DNA of 64,000 nucleotides from Hemerocallis citrina (lineage: Eukaryota; Streptophyta; Magnoliopsida; Asparagales; Asphodelaceae): contig CM030366.1 in NCBI GenBank assembly GCA_017893485.1, positions 187,843,947 to 187,907,946 on the forward strand, written 5' to 3'. Below the pieces are notes generated by a model. It was not told the origin of the DNA. It was given only the letters and a program-made list of their open reading frames with translations, and made no database searches. The position numbers and the translations under genes were made by a program. Of the stretch, positions 22,799-34,175 are shown one piece after another (position 1 is the first letter of the stretch; every line of letters starts with the position of its first letter).

Positions 22799-23649
22799 GG
22801 GTAAATTACAACAACAACAAAATCTTGATCTATATGGTCATCGCAGTAAATTCCGTCTCATATTTGAGTCAACGCAATAAACCCCATGTAGTATGATTTT
22901 GCAGTCAACTTTAACAAAAAAAAACCCCATTTTTTTGTTGTGAAAAGTCCAAAATACCTTCATATAAATAAAGAGTTATAACACCACATTTTCTTCTTTC
23001 ACTACCTTCCTCTTCCCCAACCTCCATCTCCATTGAAACCCACTAAAACCCATCTTCTTCGACCTCCATCTCCATCATCCCTAACCTCCATCCCCAACCC
23101 ATATCGAGCCCGACCTCCACTAAGTCCATCTCCATCATCCCCGACCTCCATCTCCAACCCACATCACCATTCCAAAGTCTAAGCTGAACTCAACATCATC
23201 GCCACCAAGTCCAACCCTAAATCCCTAAATTCGAATCTCTACACAACCAGGTATTAGGGATTTAGGGTTTTGAATTTGTTGCAGGCTCTTCAAATTTGGC
23301 AAGCTTGGAGGGGGAGAAGCTTGGGAGGGTGGGGATGTGGGAGGTGTGGAGATGGTGGAGATGGAGATTAATTCTAACCCATTTAGTTTATTTATTTTTA
23401 ATTCGGATGGTGGAGATGGAGATGGAGATGGAGATGGTGGAGATAGAGGTGGATGTGGAGGTGCAGATGAATTATTTTTTAAAGTATATTTATATGGGAG
23501 TATTTAAGGTATTTCACAACCAAAATTAGGATATTTTGGAAGAGTTGACTGCAAATACGAGTACATGAGGTTTATTGCGTTGACTAACAGATGAAGGGGG
23601 GTTTATTGCGTTGACTGTATAGACCAGGTGGGTTTTCTGCAATTTAGCC
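22799..23649. mobile_element. Mutator-like non-autonomous element with long inverted repeats
   Basis: The left arm begins GGGTAAATTACA and the right arm read on the opposite strand begins GGCTAAATTGCAGAAAACCC. Both arms repeat the phrase GTCAACGCAATAAACC(C/T)C, and GCAGTCAACT occurs in each. The flanks TATATTTTTT (22789-22798) and TATATATTTTTT (from 23650) could be an aged 9-11 bp duplication, but both are low complexity. The interior holds CCTCCATCTCCA-type and GGAGATGGAGAT-type simple repeats. The 77-codon open frame at 23296 is low complexity and unlikely to be a gene. Confidence 0.5.
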
Positions 23650-23905
23650 TATATATTTTTTACTTTCTAAAGTTGAGATAAAAAACTTACACAAATTTAT
23701 GAAAAATTTCTCTATTTTTAGCTCTAGCAACTTGCTCTCCTCTTTCTATAGTTCCAATGTTTTCTAAAAATCATTTTTTATCAAAATCTACTATTTTTCA
23801 GAAGCACCGTAACCTTTTCTTGGGCATGATAACTTGTATAATTATGTTTTGCTTTGAAAATAATTTGCTCCATATTGTTGTGCACACATATGTTCAATAT
23901 CTAGG

Positions 23906-25415
23906 TGTTAAGTTTCAATGGCAAACACAGATTGAATACATAGCGGAAAAATTACAATTTTTTTTATTGAAACTTAGCTATGGATCCATGCGAAAACTAG
24001 AAATCGTGTTTAGGAACTATACCTTATGGATGGATCTACTGTCTCCAATATATGTCGATCACAGTACTGCAATATTGCGGTGCCTCTAAGGTATCCACAC
24101 AAACGAATCAAAACCAAGCTTTCCTCACATCGCGATGCTAGCTGCGGGATGTGGTTGTTCCTCACGATCTCTCTCTCACAATTTCTGTGATGGCTAGGGT
24201 TTTCTCGTGTAACCCTTTTTCCACAGATATGTATCATATATATAGCTGTAGAAAATTAACCCTACGAGAGTAATGAGGTTGTTGGGCTTACAATCCAATC
24301 TGGGTCAGATTCGTGTGTGAGCCTCTGAACTTTAGTCAGCCCATTTAATCTAATTAAATGTCCAACCGAGGTGTCCAAGTCTTACTTAGATTCCCAATTA
24401 AATTCATCTTATGAATTTAAATCCCAATTTCGATCCATTCTAAGTGTGTGAACCTGTAGGTTCTCATTACGTTGACAGTAATACTAAAATCATATTCTAG
24501 TGTTACAAACAGTGAGCGGTATCTAGCAGTACATCACTGCTACTCAAGTAACGGAAATATCAGTGATTAGACATAACTTATATGTGACCAATGTTACTAT
24601 ATAGTCTAGCCCCTTTGTCCATATCTTAATTGACCACAAGGCATTGAGTGTGTCACCCTTATATTGTTTAATCTTTAGTTTCTTGATATCCGAGTGGACT
24701 TACTAAAACAAATGAGCTCAATATCTCATATTGACTCATTTGAGTACGGCCATGCATTTTGCAGTCTCAATCAATCAAGGGGCTTGTAGATATCGCTAAT
24801 GTTATGTAAGAAAGACAAATTCTATCTAAGTCACTCACATCCCTCTGCATGATTTGTAGTATATCCAATAGTCGACTTTATAGTCACCTTATTACAGGCA
24901 ACGTTTGACGACATTAAATTATATAACTTCTCATGTGGGGAACCGTAGTGACTTCAAATCAAATGACTACATATACCATGGTCACTGTGAGAACCGCTTA
25001 TGACACTCACGTAACGATCCATGCAGCGTTCTCATGGTGGGTCAGTCCAGTACATTATTACTCTAATATGTACTCATGTGAAGATTTGATATCTCATATC
25101 CATGACCCGTGACATATGGTCATCATTCTACGCACATACTAGTCTCTATACATTTTTGTTGTCCTAATCCATAATAATACTTGACTAGAGACATTTAAGA
25201 ATAGTGTTCTGATTATAACCAATAGGATCTCACAATCAAGTCATGCACTTGATATCCCATGGTATTGAACCTCCTATTCTAAGGACTTTATTATGCTCAT
25301 TTAATCACAATAAATAACACAATAAATGAAATGCCTCATATATGAAATAAATGTTATAATACAATGTAAACTAGTAATGTCAATACACAATTGGCCTCTA
25401 GGGTATACACCAACA
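23906..25415 (-). mobile_element. Copia-type solo LTR, about 1.5 kb
   Basis: On the minus strand it starts TGTTGGTGTATACCCTAGAG, followed by GCCAATTGTGTATTGACATT, a start typical of a long-LTR copia lineage, and it ends GCCATTGAAACTTAACA. The flanks CTAGG (23901-23905) and CTAAG (25416-25420) match at 4 of 5 positions. No internal element remains, so this is a solo LTR. No gene is present. Confidence 0.75.
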
Positions 25416-26124
25416 CTAAGATAGTTCCATATAGTATAAGTACATTCCTTTCTGATATGATCAAATAAGAGTTTAAAATAACAACAATTATTTATTTTGT
25501 ACAGTTGTACACATTATATCTACATACATGTTCATATATAACTTTATATGTTAAATATATCTTTTTCTCAAACTATCATAGTACTACCTATATTGATTTT
25601 CTATATAAGAAAATGAAAAAAACATATTACAACATAAAATTGATACCAAATGAACCATCATACACTTTGCAAACCTCAATATATACATTCACAGACGCAA
25701 CCCTGTCTTTCGTAATACATTTGATAAAATTCATCGACAACCATATCTTTCCCTTTTTCATTCTTTAATTTCTTCTCCGTATAATTAGTTTTTATCTCAT
25801 GAATCAAGCTTCATATATATCCGTAGTTGTTCTCCAACTAAAAAACCATATCATCTTCGACAATGTCTTTAACTGGGCAATAATATTTTGGAGGAAACTT
25901 AAGTTAGCTATATTGTTTAAAAGACATATTGAATAAGTGAAAATAGTGAACTTTGTTTCACTCATCTCCACTAATCAAATGCATAATCAACACCGTTCAA
26001 AGTGAGCTATATGCTTTAAAACATAGGAGATAAAATATCACAAAGTTTGATGATATTTTGATCATGCATCAATGAGTTACATTTGTTCTGTGTTGAAATT
26101 TCAAATCTCTCTTTTTCCTTTTAG
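25416..26124. other. No gene seen
   Basis: AT-rich sequence with an 87-codon open frame at 25505 rich in Tyr, Phe and Ile that resembles no protein. I see nothing supportable. Confidence 0.6.
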
Positions 26125-26129
26125 GTTTT

Positions 26130-26720
26130 TGATGATGTTGTTTTCTAGTGTGGGAGCAACAGATGATGAGTTCTTTTGTTAGATGGGGAACACAGATCTC
26201 AGCCCTAGATCAGATCCAGATTTGAGTCTAGTATTTATGGATGTTGGTGGAGGTTGTGGTGGTTGTGCAAGCTGGCGTCCTGTCGGAAACTTGCAAGAAC
26301 AGTCTGAAACACCGGGGGTGATCCCGGTGACAGACCCTCCGATTTTCAAGTTAGTAATCAGAAGTCAAAATTGGGTTTAATTAATAAAATTGTGAATAAC
26401 TCTTATTAGTAGTGATGGAGAAGTATTTATAGACCTTGGAGAATGAGCCAGATATAAAAGAATCTATGGCTGAGAAATCTGTTGTTGAATCCCTGATTTG
26501 GGAGGATTTGACTGACAATTGTGGTTAGCTAGAAATTCCCATTTTTTAGACTGTAAGATAGCCCTGATTGCTGATCGGGGTGAGTTGATGGACCTGGAGG
26601 AGGCCCATGTTCTTCTAGCAAGCATGTTGCCAACGTGAAATGACTATAATGCCCTTGAAAGTTTTGAGATGCGTGTTGAGATTGTACGACCCTGTTCAGT
26701 TGTAATTTTCACCCACATCA
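26130..26720 (-). repeat. Gypsy element 3' LTR
   Basis: Shares with the other LTR TAGTATTTATGGAT, GGTGGAGGTTGTGGTGGTTG, AACACCGGGGGTGATCCC, ATCTGTTGTT(G/C)AATCCCTGA and CCCATGTTCTTCTAGCA. On the minus strand GTCTATAAATACTTCTCC near 26415 is the likely TATA region. Confidence 0.9.
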
Positions 26721-27129
26721 TAAGCCCCCTCTGTTGGAGGTTGGATATAATAGCCTTTGAAGAGTATTTCGCTCTTCTCTACGCAATTAGGAGGTCATAG
26801 ACAACTTTTGGGGATGCTTGAAATCATGTTATGAGCATCTGATCGTAGTAACTGTCTTTTAGAGCTTTTAAATTTTTTTGTGAATTTTTTAATTTATTTT
26901 CCATAATTTCAATTAATTTTCCCAAGTTTATAATTATTATTGGATTTTTAATTAAATTTTCTAAAGTAATAATTATTCTTCAATTTTTTAAAAAATAATT
27001 TTCTAAATTTATAATTATTTTTTTGATTTTTAATTAATTTTCTAAATTTATAATTATTTTCAGAATTTTAATCCAAAAAATCAAACAAGGGCAAAAATCT
27101 CGAGGGAATCTAACGGCTGAAAAAAAATA

Positions 27130-28320
27130 AATATTTAAAATGTTGGGGGGCTCAAATTCGAACCCAAGACCTTTCCCTCGACATATGAAAGACTTCGCCA
27201 CTACGCCACTCGACAAGATATGAACTGAGCGAAGCCCGAAGGAATCTGAGTTGCACTTCATGTGTGTCAGGGTCGGAGTACCATGCCCAGAGGTGAAACT
27301 GACGAGGTTCGGATCGGTCGGGTGCAGAAATATTTAAAATGTTGGGGCTCAAATTCGAACCCAAGACCTCCCCCTTAGCTTCCAAACAACTTCACCACTG
27401 TGTCACCTGACTAATTTGATGAGTGCCTCGGACGACAAGATATGAACTAAGCGAGGCCCGAAGGAATTTAAGTTGCGCTTCATGTGTGACGGAGTGGGAA
27501 TACCATGCCAAGGGTCGAAAACAAAGTCAGCGAGGTTCGGATCGGTCAGGTGCGGCTCGGATCTGCTCTGATCGGGTCAGCACACTTTTTGATGAGATTA
27601 GATGGCTTTGAAAAAAAATTAAATATTTAAAATGTTTGGGCTTGGATTCGAACCTAGGACCTCCCTCTTAGCTTTCAAATAACTTCACCACTAGGCTACT
27701 TGACTAGTTTGATGAGTGCCTCGAACGACACAATATGAACCGAGTGAGGCCCGAAGGAATCTGAGTTGTGCTTCATGTGTGACGGAGTTGGAATACGATG
27801 TTGAGGGTCGCAGACAAGGCCAACGGGGTTTGGATCGGTCAGGTGTGGCTCAGATTTAATCTGGTCGGGTTGGCACGCTTTTTGATGAGATTAGACGGCT
27901 TTGAAAAGATAAATCATTTAAATTGTTGGGGCTCAGATTCGAGCCCAGGACCTCCTCCTTAGCTTCCAAACAACTTCGTCACTGGGCCACTTGACTAGTT
28001 TGATGAGTGTATCGGACAAAAGATATGAACCGAGCGAGGCCTGCTTAACCGAGCCTTACTTCGAAAAAATATAAATATTGTTAGGGCTTGGCATCAAACC
28101 CGCAACCTTAAGTTTGGGAGCCGAATGACCTGAATGTTGAGTTGTTGGATACATTTGTAGAGGGGTTCGAAAAACCATGTGTATGCCGAGCCGAACCTTG
28201 CTTAGGAAATACGAAATAAAAATAAAATTCGAAGTGTTGGTGCTCGAAAATTGAACCCCGGACTTCGGAGTAGGCAACCGAATGGACGAACCACTAAGCT
28301 ATTAAAATTGGTTGACATGA
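27130..28320 (-). repeat. Tandem array of units of about 290 bp carrying tRNA-like A and B boxes
   Basis: Three long units (about 290 bp) and several shorter ones share TTTGATGAGTGCCTCG, GAGGCCCGAAGGAAT and GAGGTTCGGATCGGTC-type text. On the minus strand each begins a tRNA-like block. The clearest reads TAGCCTAGTGG at 27698-27688 (A box) and GGTTCGAATCC at 27654-27644 (B box), about 33 nt apart. Related pairs lie at 27205-27155, 27405-27351, about 28000-27930 and about 28305-28245. This layout matches an internal pol III promoter as in tRNAs and SINEs. The array lies between the polypurine tract and the 73-bp array of the gypsy element. Whether the boxes are transcribed is unknown. Confidence 0.7.
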
Positions 28321-28689
28321 ATATGACGACCCTCTACTTGAGATTTTCGAACCATGATCTGAGAATGTGCAAATGTGGTTCGGATGACGCTTGGATGTTC
28401 GAGCTAAATTAGTAGGTTCCAAGGTTATAGGAGGATCTAAGGCAGTAGGAGGTTCCAGAGGCCGAGGCAACAAAGGCAACCGATGTTAGTGCAAGGATCT
28501 GAACCCACGTCCAAGCGGGCCCTTTTTTTACTGTTGGAGGGACTCGAATAATAGGCCGAGTGCCGAACTACGGAAGGGGGGGGGGGGCAGTTTGGCATAA
28601 CTTAGGCACTTGTTGTTCCTCTTTTGCAAGGGGATCGATCGACAAGCCGCTGAGGAACGAACCTTGTAAAATTTGAGCGGTCTTTCACG

Positions 28690-30010
28690 AGTTGCTCGGA
28701 CTACCATGTCGAGGGCGGAGGTACGAAGCTCGAGCCTTATTGTAGAGAAATCTGCATGTGACTCGAGGTCGGAGTGCCATGCTAAGGGGCGAGGCACGAG
28801 GCTGGTACCTTGTTGCGGAGAAATTCGAGAATGGCTCGGGGTCGGAGTGTCATGCCGAGAGACGAGGCATGAGGCTGGGGCCTTGTTGCGGAGAGATTCA
28901 CAAATGGCTCGGGGTTGGAGTGTCATGCCAAGGGGTGAGGCACGAGGCCGGAGCCTTGTTGCAGAGAAATCCCCAAGTGGATCGGGGTCAGAGTGCTATG
29001 CCGAGGAGCTAAGCACGAGGTCGGGTCCTTGTTGTGGAGAAATCTGCGAGTTGCTCAGGGTTGGAGTGCCATGCCGAGAGGCTAGGCAGGATACCGGGGC
29101 CTTGTTACAGAGAAATCCCGTATGACTCGGGATCAGAGTACCATGCCACTGGGCTAGGCACGAGGTAGCATAGAAATTTCCAAGTGGCTTAGGGTCGGAG
29201 TGCCATGCCGAGGGGCAAGGCACGAGGTTGGGGCCTTGTTGCAGAGAAATTCGCATATGACTCGAGGTCGGAGTGCCATACCGAGGGGTGAGACATGAGG
29301 CCGGAGAGTTGTTAGAAACAATTCCCTTAGTGGCTCGGGATCGGAGTCCCATGCCGATGAGCTAGGCACGAGGCCGAGGCCTTGTTGCGAAGAAACCTGC
29401 GAGTTGCTCGGGGTCAAAGTGCCATGCTAAGGGGTGAGGCATGAGGCCGGAGTCTTGTTTGCAGAGAAATTTGTGAATGGCTCGGGGGTCGGAGTGCCAT
29501 GTCGAGGGTCAAGGTAGAGGCCAAAACCTAGTTGAGGAGAAATCCCCGAGTGGCTCGAGGAGTGACATGCTGAGGGGAGAGGCATGAGGCGATAGCCTTG
29601 TTGTGGATAAATCTGCGAGTGACTCGGGGTCGGAGTGTCATTCCGAGGGAAAAGCACGAGAGGGAGCCTTGTTGCGGAGAAATCTGCGAGTGGCTCGGAG
29701 GTGGAGTGCCATGCCGAGATACAAGGCACAAGGCGAGAGCCTTGTTGTGGAGAAATCCGCGAATAACATGGAGTCCGAGTGCCATTCCGATGGGCAAGCA
29801 CGAGATGAGAACCTTGTTGCGGGAAAATCCGCGAATGGCTTAGAGGCGTAGTGTCATTCCAAGGGGCAAGCACGAGATGGGAGCCTTGTTGCGGGGAAAT
29901 CTGCGAGTGGCTCGGAGCGGAGTGCCATTCCGAGGGGCAAGCACGAGATGGGAGCCTTATTGCGATGAAGTCTGCGAGTGGCTCAGAGGCGGAGTACCAC
30001 GACTTCCAAG
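28690..30010. repeat. 73-bp tandem array, about 17-18 units
   Basis: The word TTGTTGCGG (variants TTGTTGCAG, TTGTTGTGG) recurs at 28810, 28883, 28956, 29029 and 29102, exactly 73 bp apart, and continues with 73-bp spacing (29236, 29309, 29382) after one shortened unit. Each unit also holds GTCGGAGTGCCATGCCGAGG and a GGCACGAGGC block. Open frames of 80-150 codons on both strands are by-products of the repeat length and not genes. The array is GC-rich against its AT-rich surroundings and lies in the 3' region of the gypsy element. Confidence 0.9.
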
Positions 30011-30036
30011 CTTACTGTATGAGAGCTAGCAAGTTG

Positions 30037-31215
30037 CAGGAGTAGCTCGAGTGACAAGCCGAACTCCAAAGTGGGAGTAGCTTGAGTCACAAGTTGGACT
30101 CTGAACATGCTGTTTGAGAATTAGCGAGTTGCAAGTAAGGCTGTCAACGGGTCGGGCTTGGGCCGGACTTACACAAATCCGAGCCCGAGCCCGAATTTTT
30201 TTCTAAGGCCCATACCCGGCCCGATTTTTAATCGGACTATTAAAATGAGGCCCAAGCCCGGGCCCGAATAAAACCAGAAAACCCGAGCCCGGCCCGAAGT
30301 CAACAAGAGCTGCTGCAGCTCTTGAATAACTGTGTAATCAATTAAGTCACTTAATTGAGAACTGTGTAAATTAATTGTGAACAGTGTAAATTAATTACTT
30401 TATTGGGATAGTGAAGAGTTTAGAGTTACTCAAAAAATCCGGTAATCAGTTAAGTCAATTGAAGGGTGGGGAGAGTGAAGACAGTGTAAATTAATTAGGA
30501 TGTGTAAATTAATTGAGAACAGTGTAAATTAATTACTTTATTGGGATAGTGAAGAGTTTAGAGTTACTCAAAAAATTCGGTAATCAATTAAGTCAATTGA
30601 AGGGTGGGGAGAGTGAAGACAGTGTAAATTAATTAGGATGTGTAAATTAATTGAGAACTGTGTAATCAATTTAAACGGATTAATTGAGAACTGTGTAATC
30701 AATTAAGTCAATTGGGAAATGGGTTTCTTTAAACGGATTAATTGAGAACTGTGTAATCAATTAAGTCAATTGAGACTAATTAAGACTAATTAATTAAGTC
30801 AATTGAGAAATTAAACGGTGAATTCTAAGTTTTGAGATTAACTAGTTTTGAGACTAATTAATCCGGGTCGGGTTCGGATCGGACCTATACAAGCCCGAAC
30901 CCGGCCCGAAAATTAATTCGGGCTCAATTGTTGAGCCCGGGTCCGAAAATTTTCAACAAATTTGGGCCAGTATTCTACTAAAATCGGGTCGGACCTAATC
31001 GGGCTCGGGTCGGGTTCGGATCAATTGCCAGCCTTATGCAGGAGTAGCTCAAGTGACAAGCCGAACTCCAAAGTGGGAGCAACTTGAGTCACAAGTTGAA
31101 CTCCGAATCTGCTGTTTGAGGGTTAACGAGTTGCAGGAGCAACTAGAGTGACAAAATGAACTCCAAAGTGAGAGCAGCCTGAGTCACAAGTTGAGTCACA
31201 AGTTGGATATTCTTG
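30037..31215. repeat. Three units of about 95 bp, split by a hAT element
   Basis: TGCAGGAGTAGCTC, GTGACAAGCCGAACTCCAAA, GAGTCACAAGTTG and TGCTGTTTGAG occur in the same order at 30037-30131, 31037-31131 and, degraded, 31132-31215. The hAT copy at 30136-31036 separates the first two units. Confidence 0.8.
30136..31036. mobile_element. Non-autonomous hAT-like element (copy 2)
   Basis: Termini TAAGGCTGTCAACGGGTCGG and, on the opposite strand, TAAGGCTGGCAATTGATCCG are inverted repeats, followed inward by GGGC-rich stretches like those of the copy at 20042. TGCAGGAG follows the right end; TGCAAG precedes the left end and appears to be its shortened partner. The interior repeats GTGTAAATTAATT and AATCAATTAAGTCAATTGA several times. 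No coding capacity. Confidence 0.75.
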
Positions 31216-31388
31216 CCCCCCTCTCCCTTCAAGTCAGTAAACTCCTGGTCGGGCAACTTTGGAGACCACTTTTGGAGGGGAATTTTTATCAACTAGTTCT
31301 GACTCAACTTGGTTCCTCTTTTGTGGGAGCTCTAAGACTTCGAGCAGGGGGACCGAGCCCCCCATTGTAGTCGTGTAGCATGCTCAAG

Positions 31389-31775
31389 CTACTTTTTGAC
31401 TTTCCTTGACTCTCCTATCCCAGCTGACGTAGGGAACTTCATCTTCATGTGGAATGTCGAAGCTACAGCGTGGAGAGAATCTAGGCCAGGGCGGCCAAGA
31501 ATGACATTGTAGGCCGCCTTCACATTAACGACTATGAAGTCCATGACTTCGGTTCGGAGAGTGGGGGCTTTGCCTGCTGTTACGTCGAGGGTGACACTTC
31601 TGTCCACTTGGACCGGAACCCCGGAGAATCCATGATGGGTGTACCCTGTGGGTTTTAGGCAGTCCCTGGACATCTTGAGGCCTTCGAAAGCTTTAAGAAA
31701 GAGGATGGTCACCGAGCTACCATTATCTACCAAGATGCGGCGCACTTCATATTTCACCATGGAAAGGCTGATCAC
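31389..31775 (-). pseudogene. Gypsy aspartic protease domain
   Basis: The 128-codon frame contains VRRILVDNGSSVTILFLKAF, a gypsy-type protease active site in which the family consensus D-S/T-G reads D-N-G, a variant common in Tat-group proteases. Then follow a GFSG turn, TLRTEVMDFIVV, and YNVILGRPGLDSLHAVAST, the second conserved ILGR block. In an intact element it would cleave the Gag-Pol polyprotein. The frame ends at 31389 close to the start of the repeat-rich 3' region; no RT follows. Confidence 0.8.
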
Positions 31776-31782
31776 TAGGGCA

Positions 31783-33526
31783 TCACAGTGGAGGGTTCAG
31801 ACGCCTTAAAGATTTTGGTTCGAGAAAGTTACTAGGACTCCCCAACTCTAGATCGGGGGAGGGATGTTGTGCATTGAGTGGAATTCTCGGACGAATTATT
31901 GAGAGGAATAGGACCTCCATTGACGGAGTGAAGCATGGACCAAGGCTCGGAGTCTTGGTCCTTGGGACCTTTCTCTGTGCACCGATTTGCTCCTCGAGCC
32001 GGCGGAGGTTCGACATTGTTTTTCAGGGTGTACTTCGAGAGGTTTCCATGGCCAATGAGAGCTTCGATTCTGTCTTTGAGAGCTCGGCACTCATCTGTGT
32101 CGTGTCAATGGTCCCTATGAAACTAGCACCATCGATCTTGCCTCTCCTTTTGTTTGTTGGGTTCATCATAGGAGGGGGCAGAGTAGTTCGTCTCCTTAAA
32201 TTTCCATAAGGACCGTCGAGACGCTAGCATTGTGAGGAGTGAACTTGTCGAAGCGAGGGACCGGAGGGGGCGGCATTGTCCGGACTCGTCCCTCTGGGAC
32301 TTCCTTGCCCCCTCCACATATACACTTCTTCGTTTGTATCTGGACGAGGGCTCACTTTAGTCCCAAGGATGAAGAGCTTCTTTGGCTCAGATGTATTTCT
32401 CATTTTGTAGAAGAAGTTCGAAGAAATCCGAAGGTGGTTTTTTGGTGAAGGATGGCTTGAAGAGGTCGTGCCGAACGTTGTATCTGAAGGTGGCCGCTAC
32501 GACCTCGCAATCAAGAGAGGTGATAGACCGGGCCTCTGCCATAAATCTTTGGATGAAGTCACGGAGTGACTCTCCATCCTTCTGCTTTAGGTTTAGCAGA
32601 GAGGTACTTATTTTTCTGCCTTCGACTCGTCACGAAATGAGTAAGGAAACTCTCCTCGAGCTAGTTGAAGGAGAAGATCAAGTTCGGGGATAACTTGGAG
32701 TACCACTATCTTGCGAAACCATGGAGCATGGCAGGGAACGCACAGCAGAGAAGAGCATCCGAGGTGCTGTGAATCATCATGAGGGTTTTGAACCCCTTAA
32801 TGTGATCAGCTAGGTCCGACTCCCTGTTATAGATTTCAAATGCAAGAGGCTTGAAGCTCCTCGAGACTGGGGCTTTAAGGATGTAGGAGAAGAAGGAAGA
32901 TCAGACCGAGCGGTACCTTTTGCTTGACTGCCTTTAGCCTTCCCTTATTCGGGCGAGCCGATCTTCCATCTCCTGCAGTCACTTAAGGACTGCGTCTTCT
33001 CGTCCCTCGAATCGGGTTGACCCGTAGGACTCTTCATTCTCGGTCCCTCCGATACGGGGGTTGTCCGTGTGATGATCGCTCCTGGCTTCGCCTTGGAGAG
33101 CTTGGAGACCTCATTCCGAAACTTTTGGAACTCGGCCCTCGTTACGTGCCCCCCCTTCTCTTTGGCCTTTGGGGGTAGATGATCCCTTGAGGAGAGACTT
33201 CTCTCCTTCTCCCGACCACGATCAGAATGGCTAGTTCGGCTCAAAGGGTGATCCGAGGGTCCTTTGAATCTAGAGCAGTTGATGTGATGACAAATGTCCT
33301 CCTCGTCCAACGGGTTGTTGACAAGGTTTCGGAGATCCAAAACTATTGGGTGTTCGGGCCTCTGCCAAACGAAGAGAGAGGCATTCGGAGCCGGCCTTTG
33401 CTGATGTTCGTTCTGCTATCGTTGTGACCCCTGAGTGGTCGCATGGCTGCGGGACAGACGTGGAGGAGGAGGAAGAGCGTCGGCATGATGCCCTGTTGTA
33501 GCGGGCTTCTTAGCCTTGGGGGCCAT
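31783..33526 (-). pseudogene. Gypsy (Tat-type) gag, frameshifted
   Basis: A start ATG at 33526 reads MAPKAKKPATTGHHADALPP, with a stop after about 40 codons. Next come VLDLRNLVNNPLDEEDI, a charged segment, and VTRAEFQKFRNEVSKLSKA to about 32945. Capsid pieces follow in shifting frames: GFARWYSKLSP near 32710, GESLRDFIQRFMAEARSI near 32550, VRHDLFKPSFTKKPPSDFFE near 32450, and DECRALKDRIEALIGHGNL near 32085. The last phrase is the block that follows the zinc knuckle in Tat gag. At least four frameshifts or stops break the gene. Confidence 0.8.
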
Positions 33527-33576
33527 GGGAGAAGGCAGGTATGAAGTAGGATCTGAAAAGGAGGCTGGATCTGTAT

Positions 33577-33594
33577 TTCCCACAGACGGCGCCA
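33577..33594 (-). other. Primer-binding site of the gypsy element
   Basis: TGGCGCCGTCTGTGGGAA on the minus strand, three bases inside the 5' LTR end. This string is characteristic of the Tat group of plant Ty3-gypsy elements; the exact primer tRNA is not assigned here. Confidence 0.85.
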
Positions 33595-33597
33595 ATC

Positions 33598-34175
33598 TGA
33601 TGCTGCTATTTTCTGATGTGGGAGCAATAGATGATGAGTTATTTTGTTAGATGTGGAACGCAGCTCTAGATTAGATCCAGATGTGAGGCTAGTATTTATG
33701 GATTTTGGTGGAGGTTGTGGTGGTTGTGCAAGCTGGTGTTCTGTCGAAAATCTGGAAGGACAACCTAAAACACCGGGGGTGATCCCGCGATAGACCATCG
33801 ACGATCAAGTCAGTAACCAGAAGTCAAAAGTAGGTTTAAGTATTGAAATTGTGATTATCACTTAATAGTGGAGAGGGATAAGTATTTATAGACATTGGAG
33901 GATGAGATAGATAAGAAAGAATCTGTGATTGAAAAATCTGTTGTTCAATCCCTGATTTGGGGGGATTTGACTGACACCTGTGCTTAGTTAGAAATCCTCA
34001 TTTGTTAGGCTGTAACAGAACCTTGCTGACCGGGGTGAGTTGATGGGCCTCGAGCAGACCCATGTTCTTCTAGCAGGCCTGCTGCCAACATGAAATTATT
34101 GTACTGTCCTTGGAAGTTTTGAAATGCGTGATGAGATTGTACGGCTCTGATCAATTGTATTTTTCTCCCACCTCA
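33598..34175 (-). repeat. Gypsy element 5' LTR
   Basis: Matches 26130-26720 along its length with many substitutions, so the insertion is not recent. The outer end reads TGAGGTGGGAG on the minus strand and the inner end meets the primer site. Confidence 0.9.

Larger units (their letters stand above)
26130..34175 (-). mobile_element. Ty3-gypsy element lacking RT and integrase, with satellite-like 3' region
   Basis: Flanked by GTTTT at 26125-26129 and 34176-34180. The LTRs are 26130-26720 (3') and 33598-34175 (5'), on the minus strand beginning TGATGTGGG or TGAGGTGGG. The primer site TGGCGCCGTCTGTGGGAA follows the 5' LTR, and a polypurine-like AACAGAGGGGGCTTA precedes the 3' LTR. This primer site and the gag type point to the Tat group. 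Gag and protease are present but broken; where RT, RNase H and integrase should follow, the sequence passes straight into tandem arrays. It is a non-autonomous derivative. Confidence 0.85.

Noticed and set aside
27644..27698. A true tRNA gene
   Set aside because: A and B boxes are present but no acceptor stem or anticodon stem can be drawn; it is tRNA-like only.
28673..30045. Long overlapping open frames (80-150 codons) on both strands
   Set aside because: They arise from the 73-bp tandem unit: a frame without stops in one unit tends to stay open in the next. The products are repetitive with no domain.
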